NCBI RefSeq assembly: GCF_001884185.1
Contig: NZ_MAOE01000131.1
Coordinates: 1-64,000 of the forward strand
Length of the DNA: 64,000 nt
Reading direction: 5' to 3'
Origin: Bacillus albus
GTDB taxonomy: Bacteria; Bacillota; Bacilli; Bacillales; Bacillaceae_G
Part shown: one piece after another, positions 28,959-37,096 of the stretch
Layout of the letters: each line of letters opens with the position of its first letter
Position numbering within the stretch: position 1 is the stretch's first letter
The notes under the pieces: model-generated
Databases searched by the model: none
What the model was told of the DNA's origin: nothing
What the model saw: only the letters and a program-made list of their open reading frames with translations
Position numbers and translations under genes: made by a program

Positions 28959-29088
28959 CTCGTCCCAAAATTTCTAATCACTTTTCATAGGCATTTTTCA
29001 TATAGTGAAAATGACTATACGATTCCTATCCATAAGTTAAATAATGATTTTGCACATATATAAATAAAAAAATATGGGAGCCTTAATC

Positions 29089-29292
29089 ATGAATAACAAT
29101 CCACCTTCAACGCCCCAAGACAACTCCGAAAACAATAGCCGTGACATTACACTGCAAACATTAAGCGTCATCGGACTCGTCGTCCTTATTAGTGGTTATA
29201 TCCTTGTTGCGCTCTCTGAAGTAGTTGAGCTGAAAGTCTTATTAACAAACCCAAATAGCAATCCTGATTTAGCTGAAGTTGATCCGTTTTAA
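29089..29292 (+). CDS. Small single-pass membrane protein
   Basis: A 67-aa ORF from ATG 29089, with GGGAG nine bases upstream. It has a Pro/Asn/Ser-rich start (NNNPPSTPQDN), one membrane helix at about residues 25-47 (TLSVIGLVVLISGYILVAL) and a short acidic tail. It has its own terminator. I recognise no family. Confidence 0.6.
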   Translation: MNNNPPSTPQDNSENNSRDITLQTLSVIGLVVLISGYILVALSEVVELKVLLTNPNSNPDLAEVDPF

Positions 29293-29297
29293 AAGCC

Positions 29298-29332
29298 ATA
29301 TGAAAAGCGATTTCTAGCATCGCTTTTCATAT
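29298..29332. terminator. Terminator of the small membrane-protein gene
   Basis: ATATGAAAAGCGAT and ATCGCTTTTCATAT are exact arms. Confidence 0.8.
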
Positions 29333-29336
29333 CGTT

Positions 29337-29456
29337 TTATCCAATCTGAGAAACCTCCCCCTCATACTTCTCTCTCCCAATCGCCTTCATAAATAATAAA
29401 ATACTGCTCATACCAACGATAAAGTACAGAGCACTCATGCCCCAAGATGCAAACTA
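29337..29456 (-). pseudogene. C-terminal remnant of an MFS-type transporter gene
   Basis: Directly after the stop codon of the next upstream gene an open frame of 39 codons runs to TAA at 29337. It encodes ASWGMSALYFIVGMSSILLF followed by a basic-acidic tail ending SQIG, which looks like the last helix and tail of an MFS transporter. It has no start codon or ribosome site, so it is the leftover of a deleted gene. Confidence 0.5.
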
Positions 29457-30005
29457 CTATTTAATTACTCCATCTAGGTGATCTTTCAAGTTCAATAAAT
29501 ATTGCTCAATATTCGGATTCTTCACCACATCATAACAAGCAAAGCTCTTTAACGGACTCATGCCAAGAAACTTTTGTACGCGATGTAAGTGGCTAAGCGC
29601 TGACTCTAAACTTCCCCCTTCAAAGAACTTCGTCTTATCTCCAAATGCTTTCTCAGGCGCATTCCAAGTTGTAGAAAACATATACTCTTTCTCTTTTAAT
29701 AAACCACCTGTTCCATATTCATCAGCACCTTTAAAGAACAAACCGTATTCATATACTTCATCCATATACGTTTTAAATAACCCTGGTACACTAAACCAGT
29801 AAATCGGCGTTTGATAAATTACAACATCAGCCCATAAAAACTTCTCTTGTTCTTCTTTAATACTATAGCCCTCTTGGATCGTTGTTGTTTTCACATGATG
29901 CTTCTCACTTAATACCGTTACCATATAATCAACTAATGTTCTATTTAATCGTCCTTCTTTCGTACCGTATTTTTCATGTCCATTTATAATAAATATATTT
30001 TTCAT
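29457..30005 (-). CDS. NAD(P)H:quinone oxidoreductase-like flavoprotein (MdaB type)
   Basis: A 182-aa flavodoxin-fold protein from ATG 30005 (a GTG codon just before is too close to the ribosome site). IFIINGHEKYGTKEGRLNRTL at the N terminus, QTPIYWFSVPGLFKTYMDEV near 65-85 and GGLLKEKEYMFSTTWNAPE near 105 match the NQO/MdaB family, which reduces quinones by two electrons using FAD or FMN. It lies behind a SnoaL-like lipoprotein gene and an HxlR regulator, a common redox or electrophile-sensing arrangement. Its stop touches an MFS remnant. Confidence 0.82.
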   Translation of the reverse strand: MKNIFIINGHEKYGTKEGRLNRTLVDYMVTVLSEKHHVKTTTIQEGYSIKEEQEKFLWADVVIYQTPIYWFSVPGLFKTYMDEVYEYGLFFKGADEYGTGGLLKEKEYMFSTTWNAPEKAFGDKTKFFEGGSLESALSHLHRVQKFLGMSPLKSFACYDVVKNPNIEQYLLNLKDHLDGVIK

Positions 30006-30028
30006 CACTTTTCTCTCCCCTATATAAT

Positions 30029-30568
30029 TTACTCTTCAGCTATTAACGCAAGTTGTTGTTTCAGCGTAAGATTATCTTCTAAATGCCAGTCTTCCGTTAT
30101 CTTTCCGTCTTTCACATGTAAAATATCAATAGCAAAAAAATTGATTTTCTTATCATTGTGCGTTCCTATAAAAGAAAGACGAGCTGTTACTTTATCACCG
30201 ACGACTAATAAATCTTCAATCTCGCAATGTATATTCGGAACAACTTCACGAAAATTTTTCGCTGCAAACTTTAATCCTTCCGTACCTTGTGGTCGCCCTT
30301 TCGGCAATGTATGATCGAAAAAATTTTCAGTAACAGTCTGCGGAATAAGCTCCTCTTTACCTGTATCCCAAAATGCATAAAAACGCTGCGCTGCATGAAC
30401 CATTTCGGTCGCTTCCTTTTGACTTAGTGAGGGGTCAATTGTCATTGCTTTTGGCTTTGGCATTTCTTTTAATAACTGGACTTCCGTTTTTTCTTCTGCG
30501 CCGCATGCTACAAGTACAATACAAACAACAAACAAACTAAGAAATCTAAACAAATTTTTCACCCACAT
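30029..30568 (-). CDS. SnoaL-like lipoprotein
   Basis: A 179-aa protein from ATG 30568 behind GAGGAGGTG. The signal peptide ends at lipobox IVLVAC (Cys near 22). The mature domain is a SnoaL/NTF2-like cone fold of the ester-cyclase type: MVHAAQRFYAFWDTGKEELI, LPKGRPQGTEGLKFAAKNFR, and HVKDGKITEDWHLEDNLTL. Such domains bind or isomerise small hydrophobic molecules. It is followed 23 bp later by the quinone reductase-like gene, and the two form an operon divergent from the HxlR gene. Confidence 0.75.
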   Translation of the reverse strand: MWVKNLFRFLSLFVVCIVLVACGAEEKTEVQLLKEMPKPKAMTIDPSLSQKEATEMVHAAQRFYAFWDTGKEELIPQTVTENFFDHTLPKGRPQGTEGLKFAAKNFREVVPNIHCEIEDLLVVGDKVTARLSFIGTHNDKKINFFAIDILHVKDGKITEDWHLEDNLTLKQQLALIAEE

Positions 30569-30675
30569 GAAAATCACCTCCTCTTCATCTAAACCCTTTG
30601 TATTTCGTATTGCTATTGTATATTCACTAACTTTCTTTATGGAAGTAGTGATATTTTTTTCATATAGTTACCAAA

Positions 30676-30694
30676 AGTATAGTTTTGTGATACT
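30676..30694. promoter_or_regulatory. Candidate HxlR operator
   Basis: AGTAT-N9-ATACT lies between the divergent SnoaL-like gene and the HxlR gene, a usual place for the operator of this regulator class. Confidence 0.4.
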
Positions 30695-30737
30695 ATAAAG
30701 CAAATTCATCCAAAAAAATTTTATGGAGGCTAGTTCC

Positions 30738-31076
30738 ATGAACAATATAGATCCAGTTGAATTAACGAAAGGTTTACCTGGCATACCTTGTCCCATCGCT
30801 AAAACGCTTGATGTAATTCGTACAAAGTGGACGTTTTTAATCATCCGTGATCTTCTTATCGAAGGAACATTACGCTTTAGTGATTTACAAAAATCAATGG
30901 ACGGGATTAGTCCGAAAACATTATCGCTTCGACTAAAAGAACTAGAGTCTCAAGGCATTATCACGAGAAAAGTATATCCAGAAGTTCCGCCTCGTGTAGA
31001 GTACACATTAACGGATAAAGGCAAACAATTAGAGGGGATTTTCATTGAATTAAAACGATTTGGATTAAGTTTATAA
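30738..31076 (+). CDS. HxlR-family transcriptional regulator
   Basis: A 112-aa winged-helix regulator from ATG 30738, after TGGAGG. GIPCPIAKTLDVIRTKWTFL carries the conserved N-terminal Cys that senses electrophiles or quinones in relatives such as YodB, followed by LRFSDLQKSMDGISPKTLSL and the wing PPRVEYTLTDKGKQL. Its divergent placement next to the SnoaL lipoprotein and quinone reductase-like genes suggests it represses them until an electrophile appears. That is inference from context. Confidence 0.85.
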   Translation: MNNIDPVELTKGLPGIPCPIAKTLDVIRTKWTFLIIRDLLIEGTLRFSDLQKSMDGISPKTLSLRLKELESQGIITRKVYPEVPPRVEYTLTDKGKQLEGIFIELKRFGLSL

Positions 31077-31079
31077 AAC

Positions 31080-31108
31080 AAAAACCCCTTACCGTCGTAA
31101 GGGGTTTT
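31080..31108. terminator. Bidirectional terminator between HxlR and MFS genes
   Basis: AAAACCCCTTAC and GTAAGGGGTTTT flank CGTC between convergent genes. Confidence 0.88.
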
Positions 31109-31109
31109 A

Positions 31110-32312
31110 TTACTTCGCAAAACTTTCAGCTAGCTGTTTCTCTCTCCACATAAACGTGATACCGAGACCAACTATTAAAACAACTCCTGAGAAAGCATAT
31201 GGATAATGAATATTCATATCAAATAATATGCCGCCCATCGCTGGTCCTGCGATATTTCCTAAGCTCGTATAAGTCGAGTTCATACCAGCAACGAACCCTT
31301 GCTCTTTTCCAGCTGCTTTTGATAAAAACGTCGTTAAAGCAGGACGAAGTAAATCAAATGCTAGGAAAATGAAGCACGTAACAAGAAGGACAATCCAATA
31401 ATTAAAGACTACAGTTGAAACAAACGCTAATACTGCACCTACAATTAAACATATTTGAATTAACACTTTTTCACCGAATATATCAACCAATTTACCAAAC
31501 ATAAATACTTGCACAACTACCCCAAAGATTGAACTAATTGTAATGATTGCCGCAATATCTTTCGGTGTGAATCCAAATTTATGATCAGAAAACAGACTAA
31601 ACACAGTTTCATACGCTGATAATCCGAATGCGAGTACAAATACGATAATAAATGCAATTGCATACATTGGATGTAATGATTTCTTTAAATCACCAATAAA
31701 ACTCGATTCTTTCGTGTTAGCAGAAATCTCTGCAAGCTCTTCTTTCGTTAACGGCTCTTTTAAAATAAATATAGAAATGACACATGCTATAAAAGCAATT
31801 GCTGCAGCTACAAAGAACGGCACACGTATACCGTATTCTGCAATAAATCCGCCAATTCCAGGCCCTATAATAAATCCAGTACTAATTGCCGCAGATAAAT
31901 ATCCCATCGCCTTTGGACGCTCTTGCATAGAGGTAATATCCGCAACATATGCCGTAACACCAGGCATAATAAACGCAGCACTAATTCCGCCTAACACCCG
32001 TGCCACATAAAGCATCCACACATCTTTTCCTAATCCAAAAAGAAGTTCTGAAACACCAAAAATAAATAATCCAATGATGATCATTTTCTTCCTACCGTAA
32101 AGATCGACCCACCGGCCTGTAATAGGTGACGAAATGAGCTGAGCCATTGCAAACACTGCAACGAGATATCCCATCGTCTTCCCTGTTAAATGCATATCAT
32201 TCATAAAGGACGGCATAACCGGAATGATTAATCCAATCCCTAAAAAAGCGATAAATATATTACTCAAAAGAATGACCAGTACCATCTTTTGTTCCTTTAT
32301 CGGTTTCTTCAC
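31110..32312 (-). CDS. MFS multidrug efflux transporter (NorA/Bmr/Blt-like)
   Basis: A 400-aa, 12-helix DHA1 transporter starting at GTG 32312 with GAGGTG upstream. It has the motif A loop GRWVDLYGRKKMIIIG, an RxxxG helix RVLGGISAAFIMP and antiporter motif C GFIIGPGIGGFIAE in helix 5. These mark drug:proton antiport. It follows the tetR gene with a TetR-type palindrome (32464-32480) between them, so it is likely part of the same regulon as the SMR pair. Confidence 0.88.
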   Translation of the reverse strand: MKKPIKEQKMVLVILLSNIFIAFLGIGLIIPVMPSFMNDMHLTGKTMGYLVAVFAMAQLISSPITGRWVDLYGRKKMIIIGLFIFGVSELLFGLGKDVWMLYVARVLGGISAAFIMPGVTAYVADITSMQERPKAMGYLSAAISTGFIIGPGIGGFIAEYGIRVPFFVAAAIAFIACVISIFILKEPLTKEELAEISANTKESSFIGDLKKSLHPMYAIAFIIVFVLAFGLSAYETVFSLFSDHKFGFTPKDIAAIITISSIFGVVVQVFMFGKLVDIFGEKVLIQICLIVGAVLAFVSTVVFNYWIVLLVTCFIFLAFDLLRPALTTFLSKAAGKEQGFVAGMNSTYTSLGNIAGPAMGGILFDMNIHYPYAFSGVVLIVGLGITFMWREKQLAESFAK

Positions 32313-32463
32313 TTTTTAACACCTCTTCCCGTAAGCTCCTCTCAAAAAAATAATGCCCAAGAAGCTTTTTCTTTATCCTACTATTAGTGGGCTAATCATG
32401 AGTAGAGATGCCCCTACCCATTAGAATTTTACTCTATCCTTCCACACATACATAAGTATTAGG

Positions 32464-32480
32464 TGAATGACTATCATTCA
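32464..32480. promoter_or_regulatory. TetR-type operator 1 (before the MFS gene)
   Basis: TGAATGA-CTA-TCATTCA, exact 7-bp arms, between the tetR stop and the MFS start. It shares the core TGAnTGA-N3-TCAnTCA with three further sites. Confidence 0.65.
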
Positions 32481-32525
32481 TTTTTCCTCAAAAATAAACC
32501 TACCTTTTCAGACAGGTTCATCTTA

Positions 32526-33104
32526 CTACTTCTTTATATGTAGTGCATGTGTTAAAAAATCTAGTACTTCTGCCTTTTGTAGCTCGACTTGCTCATCATC
32601 TTTATGATCATATAAATAAACTTGTTCCGCTGCTGATTCAACTAGAGCGATAAATAACTTAGCTGTTCGCTCTGCATGAACCGAATCGCGAATTTCACCA
32701 GCTTCTTTCGCCTCATTTAAAAATCCACTCAGCCACATATAAAGAGGCTCATACACAGCTTCCCATTCTTTTATATGTTCTGTAGATGCAAGACCTGCAT
32801 ACATTAAAGCTTGTATTTCACGATACTCAGCTATGAAGTGAAACACCGCATCTATTACTTGCGTAACTTTACTTGAGAAAGGCGCATCATTTTGCACTTT
32901 TTCTTTCACTGCAAGGATCATCTTTTCAACCATCACTTCTGCTATTGCTGGCATAACAGATAACTTAGAAGGAAAATATAAATAGAAAGTTCCTTGTGCA
33001 ATGCCAGCCAATTTCACGATATCAGAAATCTTCGTTTTTTCAACGCCCTTTTCCTGAAACACTTCAATCGCTGCATAGACAATTTTCTCTTTTTTATTCA
33101 TCAT
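32526..33104 (-). CDS. TetR/AcrR-family transcriptional regulator
   Basis: A 192-aa regulator. The N-terminal HTH reads AIEVFQEKGVEKTKISDIVK, then AGIAQGTFYLYFPSK (residues about 12-48). The ligand domain is helical with no obvious signature. AAAGGG precedes two adjacent ATG codons; either may be used. A promoter and palindrome directly upstream suggest autorepression. Neighbouring SMR and MFS pumps carrying the same palindrome are its probable targets. Confidence 0.88.
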   Translation of the reverse strand: MMNKKEKIVYAAIEVFQEKGVEKTKISDIVKLAGIAQGTFYLYFPSKLSVMPAIAEVMVEKMILAVKEKVQNDAPFSSKVTQVIDAVFHFIAEYREIQALMYAGLASTEHIKEWEAVYEPLYMWLSGFLNEAKEAGEIRDSVHAERTAKLFIALVESAAEQVYLYDHKDDEQVELQKAEVLDFLTHALHIKK

Positions 33105-33126
33105 CTAAACCCTTTCAAACGCATAT

Positions 33127-33143
33127 TGAATGACTGTCACTCA
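33127..33143. promoter_or_regulatory. TetR-type operator 2 (tetR autoregulation)
   Basis: TGAATGA-CTG-TCACTCA (one mismatch between arms), immediately downstream of the tetR -10 box, so a bound repressor would block initiation. Confidence 0.65.
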
Positions 33144-33144
33144 T

Positions 33145-33172
33145 TTTATAAAATAACTAGCTGTACTGTCAA
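33145..33172 (-). promoter_or_regulatory. Sigma-A-type promoter of tetR
   Basis: On the minus strand TTGACA (33167-33172), 16 bp, TATAAA (33145-33150). Confidence 0.65.
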
Positions 33173-33233
33173 TTATCGTGCACTTTTTATAGTAAAAATC
33201 TCCTAACGACTTGTTAGGAGATACAGTATATCT

Positions 33234-33548
33234 TTACGAAAGAGCCTTTAATCCTGTCACTCCGCATACAATAAGAGCCACACTAATGATACGCGCTTTA
33301 CTTTTTGACTCACCAAACAGGAACATGTTTAATAAAACGGCACCTGCTGTTCCAATACCAATCCAAACCGCATACGCGACACTGACTTGTAAGAATAAGA
33401 AAGATGTATACAAGAATGCGAAGGATGTAGCAAACCCGCCTATATAAAGTGCTCCATTTGCTAACGTTTTATCTTTACTATACATTTTCAGACCGATCAC
33501 ACCGACTATTTCACTAATTGCAGCGCAAAATACGAAAAACCAACCCAT
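33234..33548 (-). CDS. Paired SMR efflux pump, small subunit
   Basis: A 104-aa, four-helix small multidrug resistance protein. The membrane Glu that couples protons and drug is in AAISEIVGVIGLKMYSK near residue 12; VSVAYAVWIGIGTAGAVLLN is the classical SMR signature. It starts 2 bp after the stop of a second SMR gene, so the two form a heterodimer as in YkkCD or EbrAB. Sizes (114 and 104) resemble YkkCD most, but there is no ykkC-type riboswitch here. Confidence 0.88.
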   Translation of the reverse strand: MGWFFVFCAAISEIVGVIGLKMYSKDKTLANGALYIGGFATSFAFLYTSFLFLQVSVAYAVWIGIGTAGAVLLNMFLFGESKSKARIISVALIVCGVTGLKALS

Positions 33549-33550
33549 CT

Positions 33551-33895
33551 TTAAGCAGCTCCTTCCACAGTTTCTTCTTTATTATCAGCTAGCTTTAAAC
33601 CAATAACGCCAGCTACAACCATCACGATAAAGAATAATTTCCCTACACTAAAACTCCCGCCGAATAGGAATACGTCCATTAAGAAAGTACCTACCGTACC
33701 AGCTCCGGCAAAGATGGCATATACAGTTCCTGTTGCAAGATGTTCACAAGCTTTAGAAAGGAAGTAAAAATCAACAGCGATAACGCCTAAAATAACGATC
33801 CAATGCCACCAAGTATTGGCCGTATTAAAACCAAACACCCAAAAAATTTCAAAGATACATGTTAATATGACATATAACCAAGCTCTATTTTTCAT
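33551..33895 (-). CDS. Paired SMR efflux pump, large subunit
   Basis: A 114-aa four-helix SMR protein starting at ATG 33895, with AGAGGTGAG upstream. The coupling Glu is in LTCIFEIFWVFGFNTA near residue 13 and the signature is GTVYAIFAGAGTVGTFLMDV. The C-terminal tail NKEETVEGAA is longer than that of its partner. It is the first gene of the SMR pair, with two palindromic operators and a strong promoter upstream. Confidence 0.88.
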   Translation of the reverse strand: MKNRAWLYVILTCIFEIFWVFGFNTANTWWHWIVILGVIAVDFYFLSKACEHLATGTVYAIFAGAGTVGTFLMDVFLFGGSFSVGKLFFIVMVVAGVIGLKLADNKEETVEGAA

Positions 33896-33909
33896 ACCTC
33901 TCACCTCTT

Positions 33910-33928
33910 ATGACTGACTATCAGTCAT
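33910..33928. promoter_or_regulatory. TetR-type operator 3 (before the SMR ribosome site)
   Basis: ATGACTGA-CTA-TCAGTCAT, exact 8-bp arms, 14 bp before the first SMR start codon. Confidence 0.65.
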
Positions 33929-34038
33929 TTTTGTTTTAAAAAATATACTTTCATCACTACTATATATAAACAACTATCATCCTCATTTACCGTTGTATTT
34001 GTTCAGTTGCTAAACTCACTACATCCTGTTATACAAAA

Positions 34039-34057
34039 ATGACTGAATGTCATTCAT
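34039..34057. promoter_or_regulatory. TetR-type operator 4 (at the SMR promoter)
   Basis: ATGACTGA-ATG-TCATTCAT lies directly downstream of the -10 box of the SMR promoter. Confidence 0.65.
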
Positions 34058-34061
34058 AAGT

Positions 34062-34091
34062 ATTGTACATGAATATCTTAAAAGCTGTCAA
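34062..34091 (-). promoter_or_regulatory. Sigma-A-type promoter of the SMR pair
   Basis: On the minus strand TTGACA (34086-34091), 18 bp, TACAAT (34062-34067). Confidence 0.65.
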
Positions 34092-34206
34092 TGCCGACAG
34101 TTTATTTAAAATTTATTTCATCCGGTTTGTATATTCCCTAATAATCTGTCAATACTGCTAGTAACATAATATTTTCTCCACTCCCCCTTGGAGAGATCCC
34201 TTGAAT

Positions 34207-34241
34207 AGAGTAGTTAGCTTTTGCTAGCTGCTCTTTTTATT
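34207..34241 (+). terminator. Orphan terminator-like hairpin
   Basis: GAGTAGTTAGC and GCTAGCTGCTC pair with two G-U pairs over TTTT, followed by TTTTT. No gene ends here, so it may end a short RNA. Confidence 0.45.
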
Positions 34242-34665
34242 TTTCACCTTCCATAATCCCATTCCATCGCATGTTCACTTGATCCAAAATACATATTTGA
34301 TTATGTAATGCTATCATGATATCCCTCGCTATGAACTCTCAAAAATTCATTTAGGATTCATTCTAAATTAGTAATAAGCTGTTTAAATTATTCAAAATGC
34401 AAGCTGAACATCCTTGTCTACAAAATAACATTTTCACTTTTTTGTTCCACAATTCAATATGCAATATTTCATATTTTATTATTTCAATATCACTTTATTA
34501 ACCATCTTTTCATATAAATGGTTTCCCGTCATGCGGTAAATCAACATTTGTAATTTAATTCCTCTTTTAAATCATCTATTTTTATTTTTAAACAATATAT
34601 TCGAATAACTATATTGGAATTTATTGTTCTACACATCTAAATACTTCTTGTGTATTATATAGGAG

Positions 34666-34731
34666 AAGAGTAATTAAAAGACTTACTCTTTGCTATTGAG
34701 GGAAGAGTCTGAGAGCCATATCAGACTCTTC
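34666..34731 (+). ncRNA. Candidate structured RNA: two adjacent perfect hairpins
   Basis: AAGAGTAA/TTACTCTT (34666-34690) is followed by GAAGAGTCTGA/TCAGACTCTTC (34702-34731) and a T-rich stretch. AGGAGAAG lies just before the first stem, but no start codon follows at a usable distance. The last stem resembles a terminator. No host gene is downstream on the plus strand. Confidence 0.4.
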
Positions 34732-34864
34732 TTCGTTTATAAACTTACATGTCGGAAATCGCAGTTTGTCTACTATAATATTCCTCCGCCAACCCGTTTA
34801 ATAAAGCAATCACTTATCTCATTATTTCTCCTATAACAGTGAGAGTTTTTTCTCTCCAAAAGCT

Positions 34865-35320
34865 TCACCCAACATACCGAATCATTGCCACCTCATCACA
34901 ATAATCAACCTTCGGACAATGCCTACAATCAATCCATACTTTTTCTGGTAACGCCTCTCTATTTACAAAATCAAACCCGCACTTTTGAAAAAATTCCGTT
35001 TCATATGTTAAAGAAATAACTCTATTCACTTTTATTTTCGCTGCCTCATTTATTACATGGTTCACTAACATACGCCCGATTCCTTTTCCTGCATATGTAT
35101 GCGAAACGACTAATGATCGGACTTCTGCAAGGTCCTCTCCTAACACATGTAAACCAGCAACTCCAACAATCTTATCGCTTTCTTTCACTACATATAAACA
35201 TTGTAAATATTGATAGAGAGATAAAAGAGAACGCGGTAAAACTACTCCCTCTTTTGCATAAGCTTCAATAAGACTATAAATTTCTTCCACATCACTCGTA
35301 ACTGCATTAAAGATTTTCAT
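34865..35320 (-). CDS. GNAT N-acetyltransferase (short ArgA-like)
   Basis: A 151-aa GNAT protein. The acetyl-CoA loop is SLVVSHTYAGKGIGRMLVNH near 70-90, and FFQKCGF near 111 is typical. The layout with LPRSLLSLYQYL, EVRSLVV, LPEKVWIDCRHCPK and CDEVAM resembles short ArgA-type N-acetylglutamate synthases, so glutamate acetylation is possible but untested. It is not next to arginine genes. Confidence 0.75.
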   Translation of the reverse strand: MKIFNAVTSDVEEIYSLIEAYAKEGVVLPRSLLSLYQYLQCLYVVKESDKIVGVAGLHVLGEDLAEVRSLVVSHTYAGKGIGRMLVNHVINEAAKIKVNRVISLTYETEFFQKCGFDFVNREALPEKVWIDCRHCPKVDYCDEVAMIRYVG

Positions 35321-35437
35321 ATTCTATCCCCTTGCCCACGATATTAATATTTATAAACCTAAATGAATTTTAATACATAATTTTATATAATAATACATCT
35401 CTCCTTTCTCCCCGTCAATCACTTTATACAAACAAAA

Positions 35438-35464
35438 AACCAAGCAATCTAATCGTTGCTTGGT
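35438..35464 (-). terminator. Terminator of the Lrp-type gene
   Basis: AACCAAGCAA and TTGCTTGGTT are exact arms; the stem overlaps the last codons and a T-run follows on the minus strand. Confidence 0.85.
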
Positions 35465-35943
35465 TCCTCATTTCGTATCGGCAATACCGTCGAATATTTA
35501 ATTTCACGAAGTGCTAAACTCGTCTGTATCCTTGTAATACCAAGCTTATTTAGCTTTCTAATAAACTGCTCCAACTCTTTACGATCACGATTTGCAACTT
35601 TTAATAAATAATCATACTCTCCTGTTAAACAGTGACATTCTAACACTTCAGGCATTGCTTCTAATTCTTTTTCCAGCACTTCCAGTTTATCCGATTGATG
35701 AATATTCGTACTCATAAAAATAAAGCATAACAAATCAAAACCAAGCTTTTCTTGATTTAAAATGGCTACTTGCTTATCAATGAACCCTTCTCCATCTAAT
35801 CTTTTTATTCTCGCATGCATCGCAGCTGGCGATAAATTAACGCGTCGCGCAAGCTCTGCATTACTCACTTGAGACTCCTTCTGCAATATATCTAAAATTT
35901 GTACGTCTAAATCATCTAACACTTTAATAACTGACGACTCCAT
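35449..35943 (-). CDS. Lrp/AsnC-family transcriptional regulator
   Basis: A 164-aa regulator from ATG 35943 with GGGGG upstream. The HTH reads LDVQILDILQKESQVSNAEL and VNLSPAAMHARIKRLDGEGF (residues 11-53), and the RAM ligand domain follows with ECHCLTGEYDYLLKV near 103. It is divergent from the EamA transporter gene, which is its likely target; such Lrp-EamA pairs often control amino acid or metabolite export. The ligand is unknown. Confidence 0.88.
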   Translation of the reverse strand: MESSVIKVLDDLDVQILDILQKESQVSNAELARRVNLSPAAMHARIKRLDGEGFIDKQVAILNQEKLGFDLLCFIFMSTNIHQSDKLEVLEKELEAMPEVLECHCLTGEYDYLLKVANRDRKELEQFIRKLNKLGITRIQTSLALREIKYSTVLPIRNEEPSND

Positions 35944-36147
35944 CAAAATTCCCCCTTTTTCTTACCGATGATTATTCGAAAAAACAACTTATAACCTATA
36001 TAAAACCGAATATCTTTCTATAAATATCACTCAAAACAAAATATCTTATCGACTTTTCCCTATTATACAAAAGAATATATTACACAATAAAGAAAAATGC
36101 TAAAATTATTTACAATTCATATTGATTACAACAAAGGGGATTTTTAT

Positions 36148-37059
36148 ATGCCTTATTTTTATGTCTTTTTATTATTACTAACGAGCTTATTATGGGGAGG
36201 AAATTTCGTCGTTGGAAAATCGCTCGTTGATCACGCGTCTCCGATGACACTTACAAGCTTAAGATGGATGATTGCGATCGTTTGTTTATTACCGATGGTA
36301 TGGTTTAAAGAAAAGAAAATCATTCCACCTCGCGCTGCCATACTTCCGTTAATACTCATGGGAATTTCAGGGGTCGCTCTTTTTAACATCTTTCAATTTC
36401 TAGCACTAGAAAAAACATCCGCAACGAATGTAGGACTTATTTCTACATTAAATGCGATTTCCATTGCACTATTTTCAGTATTATTTCTAAAAGAAAAAGT
36501 AAATACACTTCAAATTCTATCCATGATTCTTTCATTCTTTGGGGTTATTCTTGTCCTATTAAAAGGTAACTTTGCACTTTTATTTTCACTACATTTTAAT
36601 AGCGGCGATTTATGGATGATTGCGGCTGTTTGTATTTGGGGAATGTATTCTGTTTGTAGTAAATGGGCAACAAAAACAACGACACCGCTCATGGCCACAT
36701 TATACTCTGGTATTTTCGGCGTTATTTTATTATTGCCCTTTAACATCGGGAGCTTCACTGTTACAAATATAAATGCTTCTTTCCTGACATCTCTTTTATA
36801 TACAGGGCTTATTTCTACCGTTCTCTGTATGGTGTTTTGGAATATTGGTGTACAAAAATTAGGAGCTACGACATCCGGGATTTTTCTAAACTTCAATCCG
36901 ATTTTCACAGCGATTTTAGCATTCCTTTTCCTCGGTGAAGAACTAACGTGGATACAAATTGTAGGGACAATGATCGTTGTCACAGGATGTTATTTATTTT
37001 CTCATTTCAAAACGGTTACTGTTCAGCCAACTAGAGCTTTCATGCGAAAGCATTCTTAA
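36148..37059 (+). CDS. EamA/DMT-family transporter
   Basis: A 303-aa protein with ten membrane helices in two EamA repeats, from ATG 36148 with AAAGGGGA upstream. TSLLWGGNFVVGKSLVDHAS opens repeat 1 and ICIWGMYSVCSKWATK-like sequence opens repeat 2; LNPIFTAI-type FNPIFTAILAFLFLGEELTW closes it. Such proteins export amino acids or other metabolites. The divergent Lrp regulator probably controls it. Confidence 0.88.
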   Translation: MPYFYVFLLLLTSLLWGGNFVVGKSLVDHASPMTLTSLRWMIAIVCLLPMVWFKEKKIIPPRAAILPLILMGISGVALFNIFQFLALEKTSATNVGLISTLNAISIALFSVLFLKEKVNTLQILSMILSFFGVILVLLKGNFALLFSLHFNSGDLWMIAAVCIWGMYSVCSKWATKTTTPLMATLYSGIFGVILLLPFNIGSFTVTNINASFLTSLLYTGLISTVLCMVFWNIGVQKLGATTSGIFLNFNPIFTAILAFLFLGEELTWIQIVGTMIVVTGCYLFSHFKTVTVQPTRAFMRKHS

Positions 37060-37061
37060 TG

Positions 37062-37096
37062 AAAAAACATCGTCACCTGAGTTGGCGATGTTTTTT
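37062..37096. terminator. Bidirectional terminator after the EamA gene
   Basis: AAAAAACATCGTC and GGCGATGTTTTTT form the stem, ending at the stop of the convergent DUF6241 gene. Confidence 0.85.

Larger units (their letters stand above)
28768..29088. other. Intergenic region with a bcr-like copy and a terminator
   Basis: A 321-bp spacer holding the divergent repeat copy C (28808-28900) and a long hairpin (28904-28958). No other structure is obvious before the small membrane-protein gene. Confidence 0.5.
33896..34864. other. Long intergenic region upstream of the SMR pair
   Basis: About 970 bp without a convincing protein gene. It contains operators 3 and 4 and the SMR promoter (33910-34091), a terminator-like hairpin at 34207-34241, and two consecutive perfect hairpins at 34666-34731. 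The rest is very AT-rich. No transcript start for the hairpins is certain. Confidence 0.5.
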
